DNA from: Uloborus plumipes
Lineage: Eukaryota; Arthropoda; Arachnida; Araneae; Uloboridae
Reading direction: 5' to 3'
Assembly: GCA_038373865.1 (NCBI GenBank)
Contig: JAXGGA010002195.1
Location: forward strand, 17,501-81,500
DNA: 64,000 bases
Shown here: piece after piece, positions 22,481 through 35,207 of the stretch
How positions within the stretch are numbered: position 1 is the first letter of the stretch
How the letters are laid out: every line of letters starts with the position of its first letter
Translations under genes and position numbers: made by a program
Notes under the pieces: generated by a model
What the model was told of the DNA's origin: nothing
The model's input: the letters and a program-made list of their open reading frames with translations, nothing else
The model's database searches: none

Positions 22481-22892
22481 CAAACCCTTATCTCTATTAG
22501 TCGACACCTGAAAATTGAAAGAAAATGGCCATTTTGCGGCAAAAAAATGTAATTTTGAGCTTTTTGGATTTGTTTAAAATTTCGAAACCTCGCCTATGTG
22601 AATTCATCGCATCAAGGAACCTCTGTGCCAAATTTGATGAAAATCCGACGAAAACTGGATTTGTATGACGAACAAACATACGTATATACAAGTATACATA
22701 CATCCATTTTTATATATGTAAATTCTGCAGCTTTTATGTCAACGAAGAATTTGCAATTTGCAATTTTGATTTTGCTTTATCCATTAAGAATTTATTTTCT
22801 ACAGTAAAAGCATTATTTTATTTTGTAAGGAAATGGAGACTTATATTGTTATCCTTATTATAACTAGGATTCATACATGAACGCCCCAGACT

Positions 22893-22925
22893 CAGGCCCG
22901 TCATTTAAAAATTTTCCAGGGGCTA
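22893..22925 (+). mobile_element. hAT-type terminus CAGGCCCGTCATTT
   Basis: The sequence from 22893 is the inverted counterpart of the terminus ending at 26469 and of the right end of the MITE at 10577. The far end of this copy is not resolved. Confidence 0.55.
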
Positions 22926-23566
22926 GGGCAAGGGCACATACTCATATTCAATGCATTTTATAGGTAAAAACATGAAAAATGCATCATTACAATTGGTTTG
23001 TAAAATCCACGAGTAGGGGTCAGTGATTGCTAAAAAGACGGACCTGCCAAGACAGTAAATTGTGCCAATTCATTCACATTAGCTAAGTGGAACAAGTAGA
23101 AGAAACATGTACACCATCATGGGTGTCTATCCCTCCCAAGCTTAATGGCGCAAATCCCCCCCCCCCCCGCCATACCCCACATTTTTAACAACCCTCTTGT
23201 GCTTTTTATTTTTATCCTTCTTTTTTATTTTATTTATTTTTTTTTAATTATTATTTTTTTTTAGTATAACAATTATTTTTTTATACTTTATTAATTTTCT
23301 AAAAGTTCGAATTATGCGCAGAATAGAATCACTTTTTTCCCTTCCAGACATTCCAAAAACACACGCACGCATACAAGATAAATAAATAATAATAATTGAG
23401 AAATAAAAGAAATAATTTATTTAAAAAGAATAAATTAATAAATAATTAAAATAAATAAATAAATTAGTTTTAAAAAATCCCAAAAATTTTGCTGGCGCAA
23501 CCTGCGCCATTCCCCCTTCCCCCTCTGGGCACCCCTGTACATCATAAAAAAGTTACTTGAACTACG

Positions 23567-23640
23567 TTTTTTTTAAATTATTATTTATTTGGTTTAATGG
23601 CACAAGAGCCTTCTTAGGCTATACCAAAATACGCCAAAAT
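23567..23640 (+). repeat. dispersed family: TGGCGCAAGAGCC block, copy 1
   Basis: TTTGGTTTAATGGCACAAGAGCCTTCTTAGGCTATACCAAAATACGCC-type sequence. Related blocks lie at 25256-25325 (plus), about 40500-40565 (minus) and about 49418-49480. This looks like a retroposon tail or SINE; the class is not established. Confidence 0.55.
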
Positions 23641-23929
23641 ATTAGAAAAGGGCAAAAAGAGAAATTGTTAAACTAGTAAAAAACATGAAATTTCTAGAGT
23701 TTTGAATATTTTTGCCGAAATAAAAACACAAACGAAGTTTGAAATTTTGGAAAAGAGATAATTTTGAAAAACATTAAAAAGCATAAACAAATAACAAACA
23801 CGAGACGAAACAACTACGACACAAAGAAAAAACACTAAATTAAATGCTGAAATCCAATCTCTTAAAGGAAGAGGAACAATTTAGCGTTCAGCTATGAGGG
23901 GAGCACTTTTAATATTTACACCTACTAAG

Positions 23930-24158
23930 CACTGCAAAAAATGAACTGTTGTTTTTACAGTATATTACAAGCAGCCGATGTTCCAATTTAAAACTGTAAA
24001 ACGCAGAGTGATAAACTGTAAAATTAACAAATTTATAGTTTATTACTGTAAAGTTAGTAATTTTATAATTTATTACTGTAAAGTTAGCAATTTTTACAGT
24101 TTATTACAATAAATTTAGCTGTATTATACTGTAAAAACAATATTCATTTTTTACAGTG
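23930..24158. mobile_element. 229-bp MITE, same family as 14234-15128
   Basis: CACTGCAAAAAATGAACTG at the start and TTCATTTTTTACAGTG at the end. The interior consists of TTTACAGTTTATTACTGTAA-type blocks. Confidence 0.8.
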
Positions 24159-26344
24159 AGTTATTCTAAACTAGATCAGGAAAAGAGTTTTGTAGAGATT
24201 TGAAACACCAATGTGTCATTTGTAACGCGAGTTTGTGCACTTAGTGCCACGATTTCACACCCTATTTAATTTGAAATATTGGTAAGAGCCCAGAAAATCA
24301 GGTAGATCAATATTTAACCTATACTAAATCATCCTCAAATTTGGAAGATAATCGAAATCGGCAATATTTGACTTGTTCCCACGTACTAGTCAAACACAGT
24401 AAAAGGCATTTCCCGGAAAAAAACTGGAATAAAGTTTAAAAAATGGGTCTCATTTTACTGGGAAGAAATTTTTTGCCCCCGCGCTCCTTATTTTTTTCTG
24501 TTTTTCTTTTTTTTACACAAGTAAAATATGCAGTGACATGAAACTTGACAACCGAAATCGAAAAATGCGAAGTTGTTTAACATTGGATCCAGCGAAAAAA
24601 TGCAGAGTCAGTCTCTAAAAATGTCAAACTGGGAAATTCCTGATCCAAGATCAAAATGTCTGAAGTATTTTGTGAATTATACATGAGATCCGTAGTACAA
24701 GATTTCTAGAGGAATTCACTGAAGCAGCTTTAAGGTATACAGGGCGTGTTAAATAAATACTTAAAAAATCCTTAAAATACAATGTTCTTGTTCTGGTGTT
24801 AGTTTTTTTTTCTGTTGAAGAAAGGGTGGATTAAGGGGTAACAAAAGTGAAGAATGTGTGTGTGTGTGTTTTCACTGTAAAAAAAAGTTTGGAATGACTT
24901 CAGTTCATGATTTAGTTTTCTCAAAAATTAAATTTTGAACTAAAAATGAAATTGAAGGCAATGTAATACTAATTAAATACATAGTTTTATGTAGATTGAA
25001 TTTCATATTAAAGTTCACACAAATATGCAAAATAAAAAAATAAATTATCGAAAGTGTAAAGAAAAAAAACCGAAAACATAAATATCTATGTTATACACCT
25101 AAATGTTACACAACTAGAAAAATTTTTCGCTCCTCAATGTTTTTAGGATTTTTAAAAAAAATATTTGCGTTGTGCAAAATATGGGTTTTTTAAGTGCTTT
25201 AAAAAAGCTCAAAATATATCACAATACAAATAATTGCAATTTTATTCAGTAGAAAAGGTTGGTTGGTTTTATTGGTTTTTATGGCGCAAGATCCCTAATA
25301 GTCTATGCTGCGCCAAACGATTGTTCTGATGTTTTCAGAGGAGTGCAAAGTTGCCAAAAGCGTAAAATTACTTTAATTATAAAAGACACCAAACTTCTAT
25401 AATTTAAAAAAAAAATTGAAATTAAGAAAAAAAATCTTTGACGGTCGAAAAGTAGGAAAGAGCTGTGGGGAGAGCAGCAAGGAAGGGCGCTCTTCCTTTA
25501 GGAGCCCTTAGTTTTAATACACTTGTGCTGTTTAACAAAAGATAATCACAAATCAATGAAACATACATATCGCTGCTTGAAATGAACAGTGGCATATTTG
25601 CAAAACACTACTTTTCACTAGAGCGTTTCAAAGTTTTTGCAGTAAAACGGTATTTTGAAGTAAAATGGTATTACGAGTACTTATGCCGAATCAACTTACA
25701 GAGACATAGATGTTCCTCCTCCAAGCACTTCTTCAGAACTGACGCAATGGCGGCTGTGTCATTATTTACTAGTAGAAGCGCGCCAAAATAATAACTATGC
25801 ACAACGACACTTACGATTGCTGCGTCATATTTTGAAACTAGAGATATGCCGATATTACCACAAGAAAAAGTAAAAAAAAATTGAATTTTTTGATGTAATA
25901 AAAAAAAACGATTTTTGCAGATATGCGACTGTTCATTTCAAGCAGCGATATGTAAACTAATCCTTCAAAGGCTAATGGTATTTTTTAAAATGGTCCCTAT
26001 AACATAAAATACACCTGTCAGTTTTTTTTTTTTTTTTCTTGTCTTCAGAAACATGCTGGAAGCCATTTTCGGACACATACTCCGAAATCGCCTCCGAAGT
26101 TTCTGATATTTCATTACACATTTTTGCACACTAAGGATTCCGAGAATGCTTATTCTCAAAGAAGAGTATGTGGGTGGGGAGGTTTATTCTTTATACTCTG
26201 CTCTCATATAGCTCTCAATGACTTCTTTGTTTCCAAAATCGAAAAAACACTCCTCAGGATGGCGTTTCTTTCCGTCTGAGGCAATGACAATTACTTAGGT
26301 GCCGATTTTGAAGGAAATGTCTATGGCTTCCAACATACACACTG
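24159..26344. other. no gene seen
   Basis: AT-rich sequence. It holds a copy of the TGGCGCAAGA block at 25256-25325 and a short inverted pair ATATCGCTGCTTGAAATGAA (about 25567) / TTCATTTCAAGCAGCGATAT (about 25932), which bounds a roughly 385-bp MITE-like segment. No exon is recognised. Confidence 0.5.
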
Positions 26345-26469
26345 ACTTTGGGAAATCAATGTGCTTACATGTAAGTAGGCGTGTTTTTCGCAATTTTTTG
26401 GAAAATTTACATTGTGTTTATATTCCCCCGTACCATCTCCCCATGGAAAAATTCGAAATGACGGGCCTG
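26345..26469. mobile_element. partial hAT-type MITE
   Basis: GGGAAATCAATGTGCTTACA through CGAAATGACGGGCCTG matches the right part of the 10408-10577 MITE. The left end is truncated or diverged. Confidence 0.65.
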
Positions 26470-27146
26470 TTATAATTATTTTTTCCTCAAGTAACTTAGC
26501 GGATATTTGTTCAGGATGGGAAGAAAATTGAAGGGCTTGGAGGATGAAGGGGGTATGTTACATTTTTAAAAAAATGAACACTCTGGAAAATGGTAATCAA
26601 TGGATACAGGTAAGAAAATAAACTTGGTAAATCAAAAAGCAGATGTCGTTAGACCAGTTTCATACACACTCTAACGTCAAAACTAGAAAACAAAAAAGCT
26701 GCAACAAAAAAAACTTTGAACTTGAATAACTCGCAATCTCTGTTTTGTCACATAACCCCTTCGTCTCTCAAGCCCGTCAATTGTAAAAGCGAATTTATAA
26801 ATTAATAGTTTAAACATACGAAAAGCATACATTCAACCTTTAACAAGAATTCTTGACAATTTTAACATTTTATACATTTGTCATTTTAATAACTCAGCTT
26901 ATTAACTTAGCTTATTCTCATGAACTCTGATCATTGGTTAAGTTTTCAACCTCGAAATATTTGTTACACATCTTTTTCTATAGCTCTTGACTTCTCTACA
27001 ATATTAGATTCTTTTTGAGGTTAGAATATTTGTAAACACACTTTTTTCATATTTCTTGAAATTTCTGAAATAGAAGCCAATTTTTTTTCTCTCAAAATAT
27101 TCATTGGTACATAACTGATATCATATGCCTTGAAATTTCAGAAATA

Positions 27147-27550
27147 AGAAAACTCTCGATTATCCGCGATCGGATTATCCGCGAGGATCTCGGGAAAGAA
27201 ACAAACACTATTAACACAGTTTTTTTCGAAAAAGCATGAATTTAAATTTTGTTTTTCTTAACATTTCTTACCCAAGAGTTCGGTGTACTTCATCCAATAA
27301 ATTATTTTTTCCTGGGCGTTATCGCAAGTACCACTTCTTTATAGATTTTATATGCTTGAGAACCTCAAATACAAATAATTTTTTATGCTGTACCTATCGT
27401 CACTGTTAGTGCATATCATATTTTAAGTGGAATGCAATTATTTTAAAGTAAAAGACATTTTTTACCTTCTTTACCCCTTATTTTATGCTTCTTTTGAACT
27501 ATCCGCGATACCCGTGCCACTCAATTCCGCAGATTATTGGGAGTGTACTG
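27147..27550. mobile_element. pogo/Tigger-like MITE, about 404 bp
   Basis: The left end has ACTCTCGATTATCCGCG. The right end, read inward, has CAGTACACTCCCAATAATCTG. Both sides are flanked by TA. TIRs that include GATTATCCGC are typical of pogo-like elements. No transposase is present. Confidence 0.65.
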
Positions 27551-28100
27551 TATGGCCTTATTTTTTTAACGTATAAATATTTCTTTACACATAATCTTTT
27601 CCATGTGCCCTGAAATTTCTAAATAGTAGACTATTTTTTTTTATCTCGAAACATTCGTTTAACACACATTTTTTCCACACCCCTTGAAGTTGTAGTGCAT
27701 GTTTAAAACTACAATGGAATAATGCGAAGAATAATACAATCAGAAGTATTTTCAGAGCAGAACGTAGAAAACGTTTCCCTTTTTTTCACTCAGAAGTGGA
27801 TGAAAATAAAAGTTGTCTCAGAAAAGTCTGAAATAAAAGTATCTATCTTGAGATCAAAGTTTTGGAGAACTTCATGAATAAATATAGAAACTGCTCCAAA
27901 AGTTTCCAAGGGTAATGTAAGAGTGAAATGCTTTTCTTTAAAAAAAAAATAAATGAAAAGTGCATGACTTTAAAACCGTGTTTTCACTTGTCGTAGATGT
28001 TGAGTCATAAAAAATTTTCCATTATTCTTTTGAATCTACTTTGAGAGATTAAATGTATAATGAAACTTGTGCAGAAAGCTCATGAAAGTTTTAAAAGGTA

Positions 28101-29657
28101 CACTAGGTGGCCAAAAGTATCCGGACACTTTCAAAAATTCACATTTTTACATATAGCTCGAGAAATAAGAGATCAATTGTTCTTTAACTTTAGTCATACA
28201 AAATATAGGCTTCACCGAACATTTCCAAGTTGAAATTAAACTACCCTTGCATTTGGGGGACGAGAAGAAGGGGGTTGAAAGAAAAACCGCTTTTTGACCA
28301 TAACTCTTCGAAAATAGCTCGGAATAAGCTATCAATTTCAGTAATTAATTAGCATACTATGTATAATTACTGTACAAATTTTTATGAACGTACCACTCTT
28401 ACTTCTGAAGATATGAAACATTTTTGAAAAAACGGCAATTTTATTTGAAGGGTTTTTGCTCATAACACGCAGAGTTTTTGATCAAACCTTATCACAACTT
28501 CAGGAAAGATGACAAAATACAAGAGAAAGAACATACTAAAACGGTAAATAAAAATATTAAAAATTCGATGAGATATGAACGTTAAAAGGAAATAATTTTT
28601 GCATGCGCGAACGACAGAAGTTTATAACTACAAAAATATTGTAGCCTGATTTATACTGCATCTTATAAAAAAAGTTTCAGTTGAATATCATGAAAAATGT
28701 AAAAGATATCAGCGATCTAGTGAGCTGTATTTCATTCATTCGCAGACAATACATAAATAGTGAGGGTCTGTCGACAAAGAGCTATTTTTAAATTAAAGGT
28801 TATTGCGTCGTCGTTCAAAACCAACGTTTCAGAGGGTGTCCGGATACTTTTGGAAACCTACGTATAAGGTCTTTTTGGCCGAACAGACGAAATATGACGA
28901 CAATGTCGAATATAAATTTTCAAACTGTATACAATTTAACATTGAAAAAAAAAGATCGATTGTCACCACACTATTTGTGGACAACCCCTCACTATTTATG
29001 TATTGTCTGCGAATGAATGAAATACAGCTCACTAGATCGCTGATATCTTTTTCATTTTTCATGATATTCAACTGGAACTTTTTTTATAAGATGCAGTATG
29101 AATCAGGCTACAATATTTTTGTAGTTATAAATTTCTGTCGTTCGCGCATGCGCCGTGAAAAATTATTTCCTTTTAACGTTCATATCTCATCGAATTTTTA
29201 ATATTTTTATTTACCGTTTTAGTATGTTCTTTCTCTTGTATTTTGTCATCTTTCCTGAAGTTGTGATAAGGTCTGATCAAAAACTCTGCGTGTTATGAGC
29301 AAAAACCCTTCAAATAAAATTGCCGTTTTTTCAAAAATGTTTCATATCTTCAGAAGTAAGAGTGGTACGTTCATAAAAATTTGTACAGTAATTATACATA
29401 GTATGCTAATTAATAACTGAAATTGATATCTTATTCCGAGCTATTTTCGAAGAGTTATGGTCAAAAAGCGGTTTTTCTTTCAACCCCCTTCTTGTCGTCC
29501 CCCAAATGCAAGGGTAATTTAATTTCAACTTGGAAATGTTCGGTGAAGTCTATATTTTGTATGACTAAAATTAAAGAACAATTGATCACTTATTTCTCGA
29601 GCTATATGTAAAAATGTGAATTTTTGAAAGTGTCCGGATACTTTTGGCCACCTAGTG
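28101..29657. mobile_element. 1,557-bp Tc1-like foldback element
   Basis: It begins CACTAGGTGGCCAAAAGTAT and ends with the exact complement; TA lies on each side. The arms are nearly perfect for about 680 bp (28101-28780 and 28975-29657). Near 28830 the spacer contains an additional inverted GTGTCCGGATACTTTTGG. Open frames of 132 and 62 residues are products of the palindrome; no transposase motif is seen. Confidence 0.9.
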
Positions 29658-30196
29658 TACTGCATGATTTGAAACAGAAAGGCAGATAATGTATAAAGGA
29701 TATTCGGTTTACTTACATACGTGCACACACACACCGTGTAGGTGCACGTGTTTGTGTGCACCCACACATTATATATACATATACTGGGTATTTTATTTTA
29801 ACCTGTAAGACGTTTTATTTTCGCAACCATTTGCCCTAGAGGCATACTTCCAGTAGCAAAAATGCTCAAAATAAGCTGCAGAGTTTAGATATTAAAAGCT
29901 TTTTTTTTAAAAAAAAAGTAAAAAAAAAGCGAAATTCTTTACATGAACTCGATATATCCCCCCTCATATTTAGGGAAAAATCTCTGTTGAAAACTAATTA
30001 AAACACAAAGCAAATAAAAGATTTGCCGAATAAAACTAAAAGATATCGCTCCCTTGCTACAAAAGTGCCACAACTCAAAAATTGTAATTTTTGAGTTATG
30101 ACCGTCATTAGACGTAGTTTACACGTCTCTACCAATCTTCAAAAGAGCCAGAAGTTGCATTGAAAAATCAGCCGCCAAAGGACAGTTATAGCGTTT

Positions 30197-30560
30197 TTAA
30201 CCGACTTCGAAAAAGGAGGAGGTTCTCAATTCAAAGCGTATACTTTTTTTTTTTGTTTGTTCGCACATAACATCTGATCTACTGAACCGATTTGGACGAT
30301 TTTTATTTTAATCGATAGGAGATGGTGTAACTTAGGTACCATGTACTCATATGACGATATTTGTTCACTAGAAAAAAAATTTATGATTGAAAAACTAACA
30401 TTTCATGTCATTTAAAACAATATGTGTTATCGTAAATCCTTACTTTAGTGAGCAACCCGATGGTCAAGTGGTTATGCGCGTCAGGTTCCTGATGGAATGA
30501 GATCGAGTCCAGGTCTGCAAGGATTTTTTCGAACAACTGCATGATTTTTTTTAAAAATGA
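30197..30560 (+). repeat. AACCGACTTC repeat with tRNA-like module, copy 1
   Basis: The block runs from AAAAAGGAGGAGGTTCTCAA, a T-rich tract and CATCTGATCTACTGAACCGA to a tRNA-like segment (30451-30525). It is repeated at 31258-31620. The layout suggests a tRNA-derived retroposon, although no RT-derived tail is seen. Confidence 0.75.
30451..30525 (+). ncRNA. tRNA-like module (probable SINE head, not a functional tRNA)
   Basis: GATGGTCAAGTGG resembles an RNA polymerase III A box (D arm). GAGATCGAGTCC resembles a B box (T arm) about 40 bp downstream. TCAG-GTTC-CTGA could form the anticodon stem. No clean acceptor stem pairs, so a working tRNA is unlikely. Confidence 0.5.
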
Positions 30561-31257
30561 TTTTAATGATTGTAATGTCCTTATGAAGGTACATCTCCCC
30601 ATGGGGATCTACCCCATATTTTTTTATAGTACAAAATGACAGTTTTGGTCGGATCTTTGTTAAAATTGGCAATGGGGTCCTTCGATGCTGAATAATTTTC
30701 TTATGGACGTTTGCGCCATTTTTGGGGGCTTTGAATCGATTGTGGCAATAAATGGTTTTTGATTTGCGGTAATTATTTTTTCAAAAATTATATACACAAT
30801 CAATTATATTATGTTAATTTTTGTACCTTTATAAAATTCTGTATATTATACCTTGCATTTACGTCAAATTCAAAGTAAAATTAAAAATAAAAAATTCTGA
30901 AGATGATAAATATATGTCAAATATTGAAGTAACTATTTTTTGTGATTTTCATATTGGTTGTGACCAAAAAACATCATTACAAACAAATAAAATGTATCAA
31001 ACACCATGAGTGTTCAGTTATTAGGCAAAATCTGCTGTGTAATGTTTTTTTCGCACTGGGAGGGGGTGGGGGTATGAATGACCATTAAAGTGACACAAAT
31101 TTTTGAAAAATAAGATTGTGGTGTTTGAAAAAAGCTAAAGAGTCCACTTTAGTTGAAAATTATTTTCCATGAAATGCAAAAACTTGCACCAATTTTCCAA
31201 GTCTTACTCTAACCTCTTCCCCCACAATTCAAATTACTTACTTTTACTTTCTATTTT

Positions 31258-31620
31258 TAACCGACTTTAAAAAAGGAGGAGGTTCTCAATTCAAAGCGTA
31301 TGTTTTTTTTTTTTTGTTTGTTTGTTTGCACATAACATCTGATCTACTGAACCGATTTGGACGATTTTTTTTTAATAGATAGGAGATGGTTAACTTAGGT
31401 ACCGTGTATTCATATGACGATATTTGTTCACTAGAAAAAAAGTTATGATCGAAAAACTAAAATTTCATGTTATTTAAAACAATATGTGCTATCGTAAATC
31501 CTTACTTCAGTCAGCGACCCGATGGTCAAGTGGTTAAACGCGTCGGGTTGAAGTTCCTGATGGAATGAGATCGAGTCCTGGTCTGCAAGTTTTTTGAACA
31601 GCTGCATGGTTTTTTAACTA
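31258..31620 (+). repeat. AACCGACTTT repeat with tRNA-like module, copy 2
   Basis: A diverged direct copy of 30197-30560. The tRNA-like segment at 31512-31590 has the same A-box and B-box motifs but carries extra bases in the anticodon-arm region. Confidence 0.75.
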
Positions 31621-31662
31621 TATTTTGATTATTTTAAGTGCACTTACACTAAAATGAATGAA

Positions 31663-32092
31663 ATAAAATATTTTGGAAAAAAAATAGAACCGACTTCAGT
31701 TGGAAATTGCTCTAAAAAGTAAAAAATATTTTTTTCTTTGAACACCATTGAAACTACTTTTAAACATAAGTTTTGAAGTCGGCGCAAAAACAATGTATAG
31801 AATCATACGCAACTACAATTCAACTATAAATATAAATTTTAATGGATTCATTTCATTGATTACCACACATTCGTGTAATGGTAGAAATATTCTGCTTTTA
31901 ATTTTCAATGATTTCTCTGAAAAAATGTTGGCAAAATATGGTTAAATATCATTTTACCTATCGTTTTTGCGCCGACTTCAAAACTTATGTTTAAAAGTAG
32001 TTTCAATGGTGTTCAAAGAAAAAAATTATTTTTTACTTTTTAGAGCAATTTCCAACTGAAGTCGGTTCTATTTTGTTTCCAAAATATTTTAT
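31663..32092. mobile_element. foldback MITE with about 140-bp arms
   Basis: AATAGAACCGACTTCAGTTG near 31684 and CAACTGAAGTCGGTTCTATT near 32055 pair. The arms continue through GAACACCATTGAAACTACTT to AAGTCGGCGCAAAAAC. The loop of about 170 bp has no recognised content. Confidence 0.85.
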
Positions 32093-32639
32093 GTTGTTAT
32101 CAAGATGCATAGGACCCCTTCCACTGAAATGCCACATATTGAGTTGTCGTCCAGCCGTCGTAGAGTAACGTGCGTAACTAACGATCATAGTTTGAGATGT
32201 ATCGGTCTTCATATTGACAAATTCAAAAATACTAAAATGTGCCTAATCAGCCCGGGAACAGTTTCTTGCAATTCCTGGAAAACGTAGTTTTTTGAGTTGT
32301 GGCACTTTTGTAGCAAGGGTGCGATATATCAACTGAAAAAAAATTTTCAGAGCTATTGGAAATTTATATCGCACGCCTAGAAGAATACTGTCACAACTCA
32401 AAAGTCGAAACTCCGAATGTTCAGAGATGTACCCAGAGCCATGATTTAAAAGTCAAAAAGAAACGTTTATTTTAAAAGCATTATGAAAGCAAATGAGCCG
32501 AAATGATCTAACCTAATGTATGATAGACTGCACTATTAATAATTGCTTTAATATATCAATTTCTTTTCCCCATCTTAAATTTTTCTGTTTTTGAGTTGTG
32601 ACAGTATTATTCTAGGCGTGCGATATATATAAAGGAAAA

Positions 32640-33237
32640 ACGTTTTTTCGATGCACTTGAATGAGTATGGTCTTTACTCATATATGGAATAAAAATAAAA
32701 ATTCGTTTTAAAGGTGATCAGTAAATTTCTATTATAAATTTCAATATGGTATGTAAAAAAAAACTGGTGATGGACCTAAAGAATGAAATTAAATTATCAT
32801 TCTTAGTTGTTTTAGCTTGTTTTCCAGTTCTTACTTGGCTTAACTCGTAAAGAATTAAACAAAAAGAAAATTGATATATGTTTTTCTAGTCATGGCAGAA
32901 AGAATTTATGTATGCTCGGAATGCAAGATATTGCTCTACGAAAGCACGTCTTACGATGCCGGACATATTTCTCAAGTGTAATTGATTATCCTTAGAAATT
33001 GATGAAAATTGCCGAGAAGAAACACTTTATCCATTATTAAAGCACTTTGGGATTTTTGAACTGCAGTCGTAATATTGAGATGGAGGCGATGTTTTTTTTA
33101 ATGCAGAAAGTGGCAATAAAGCACTTACAATATTTTTTTTTTCGAAATAAAATACAATTCTGAATAAGAAGGAACTTTTAATTAAAATGTCAGCTTAAAA
33201 TCAAAAATGAAATTACTAAAATATAAATACAACGTAA
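32640..33237. other. no gene seen
   Basis: AT-rich; no recognised exon or repeat boundary. Confidence 0.5.
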
Positions 33238-35105
33238 AACAAGAAGTTCTGTCAAGAACTAAATGAGCCTATTTTCCCGTACATCGACATCGGCATTCTA
33301 GCATCTGATCATTATTCTCTTGATTATCTGAGACTAAAAATTATGTCAAACAACCTTTTTAGCACTTAAAGCTGATTTCTAGAAGCAAAATATACCCCTC
33401 TCATCAGATGAAATAGACACATAAAAAGTAAATAAATGAATAAATAAAGTTTTGTCGCACCTTTTAAAGAATGTAACTGTTACAGTTCTTCCGTAGAAAA
33501 ATTCCTCAATCGTTTTCAAAAAAAAAAAAAAATTAAAAGTACAAAGTACATCAAAACACATTTTATCAAAGAAAGAAAAAAAAAAAAACTCGTCCGTTGA
33601 TAAAATGTCTCGAATTTCACTTTTAATCCGTTGCCAGTTGTTAAATATAAATAAAGAATAAAATGCCCTCGTGAATGAAACATTTTTGTTACAAAAAAAA
33701 TCGTCTGCCAAAAAAAAATAATAATAATAATAAATAAAATAAAACAAATGAATAAATAAACAAAAAATCGTCTGCACAGTCAGTCATTTTTTTCTGAGCC
33801 TGCATTTCCGCCATGTTTGCGGAGTCGGAGTCGGAATCAGAGTCCTCACAGAAGATTATTCAGAAAAGTACTTTACAAACATTATTTATCAAAACCATTT
33901 TCTTACAAAGTTAGTTTGAAGGAAATCCGACTTTAAGTTCAGGATCAACATTCAACTTAAATTCCCCGTAGGCGCTAATGTTAAATTTTTTTCTGAACGG
34001 TTCAATATTGAACGAAAAATGGTTCAAATCAAAAAGCGAAGTATGGGAATGAGCCTCTCCGAAATCTTTCAAACAAAAAAAAGTTTATTCCATTCGGATG
34101 GTTCACTCAGAAGTTACTAAGAGGGGAAAGGTTGCTTGAACGGTTCAATGTTGAACGAAAAAATGTTCAAATCGAAAATTTAAATACGGTAATGAAATAT
34201 CCTTGCTGAGATCTTTTGAACAAAAAAAAGTTTGTTCAAATCGGAATGTTTACTCAAAAGTTAGCATTGCGGGACAGGTTGTTTGAACGGTTCAAAGTTG
34301 AACCAAAAATTGTTCAAATCGAAAAATCAAATATGGGAATGAGCTGTACTCTCCGAGATCTTTCCAACAAAAAAAAGTTTATTCCATTCGGATGGTTCAC
34401 TCAAAAGTTATTAGGTGGGGAAAGGTTGCTTGAACGGTTCAATGTTGAACCAAAAATGTTCAAATTGAAAATTTAAATACGGTAATGAAGTATCCTTGCC
34501 GAGATCTTCGAACAAAAAAAAGTTTGTTTAAATCGGACTGTTCACTCAAAAGTTATTAGGGGTGACAGCTTGCTTGAGCGGTTCAATGTTGAACGAAAAA
34601 TTGTTCAAATCGGAAATGTAAATACGGGAATGAAGTATCCTTGAAAAGATCTTTCGAACAAAAAAAAGTTTGTTCAAATCGGACTGTTCATTAAAAAGTT
34701 AGTATCGCGGGACCGGTTATTTGAACGGCTCAAAGTTGAACCAAAAATTGTTCAAATCGAAAAATCAAATATGGGAATGAGCTGTACTCGCCGAGATCTT
34801 TCCAACAAAAAAAAGTTTGTCCAAATCGGAATGTTCATTCAAAAGTTATTAGGGGGGACAGACAGACCGACCGACCGACCAAACGACCGACACACAAATT
34901 CCCCATCTCAATACCCTACTTTCAAATTTTTGATTTTTCGATATTCATTTTACCTTTTTATTTTTTTAACTTGGCGATATTTTTTGGACTTGGCAATATT
35001 TTTTTAACTTGGCGATATTTTTTGGACTTTGCGATATTTTTTAGATGCATTAAGCTACGTTTAATACTTTTTTCGTTTTTCTTTTATTTAAAACGGGAAA
35101 GTAGG
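33238..35105 (+). repeat. long dispersed repeat, copy A
   Basis: It starts AACAAGAAGTTCTGTCAAGA and matches 59689 onward. After a roughly 750-bp unique lead come six tandem units of about 143-157 bp. Each holds TTGAACGGTTCAATGTTGAA, GTTCAAATCG, GGGAATGA, AGATCTTTCGAAC and GTTCACTCAAAAGTTATTAG; the landmark lies near 33994, 34137, 34284, 34431, 34575 and 34732. Then follow a GACAGACCGACC tract, a 4-unit 19-bp array (34968-35045) and an AACGGGAAAGTAGGCTAAAA end. No coding function is recognised; the class is unknown. Confidence 0.85.
34968..35045 (+). repeat. 19-bp minisatellite, about 4 units
   Basis: Units of TTGGCGATATTTTTTGGAC and variants, homologous to the expanded array at 61292-61775. 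Confidence 0.9.
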
Positions 35106-35114
35106 CTAAAAAGC

Positions 35115-35207
35115 AAAAGTACGCAGGGATACTGCAGACACCTGTTTCGGCGTTACAAGAAACGATTTGCGTATCCTTGCGTATTTGTGCTTTTTTAACG
35201 TTGTATT
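35115..35207. mobile_element. partial copy of the 20399-20565 palindromic MITE
   Basis: GCAGGGATACTGCAGACAC, GTTTCGGCGTTACAAG and TGCGTATTTGTGCTTTTTTAA follow the same order. The copy is shortened and broken at its right side by the hAT insertion at 35208. Confidence 0.65.

Larger units (their letters stand above)
30044..32328. repeat. compound region bounded by inverted repeats
   Basis: GATATCGCTCCCTTGCTACA through GTGCCACAACTCAAAAA at 30044-30085 is mirrored at about 32287-32328. A related inverted pair, TATCGCACGCCTAGAAGAAT (about 32362) and its complement (about 32605), lies just beyond. The interior holds two direct repeats with tRNA-like modules and a foldback. Confidence 0.65.

Noticed and set aside
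22280..22542. Open frames rich in PKCR and FGPATF repeats
   Set aside because: Translations of the inverted minisatellite array.
28803..29201. 132-residue frame inside the Tc1-like palindrome
   Set aside because: It has no DDE motifs or homeodomain-like DNA-binding motif, and partial mirror frames exist in the other arm.
33379..33777. 132-residue Phe-rich minus-strand frame with a similar frame at 59834-60265
   Set aside because: Both copies of a dispersed repeat give broken, low-complexity frames with different lengths. No protein constraint is evident.
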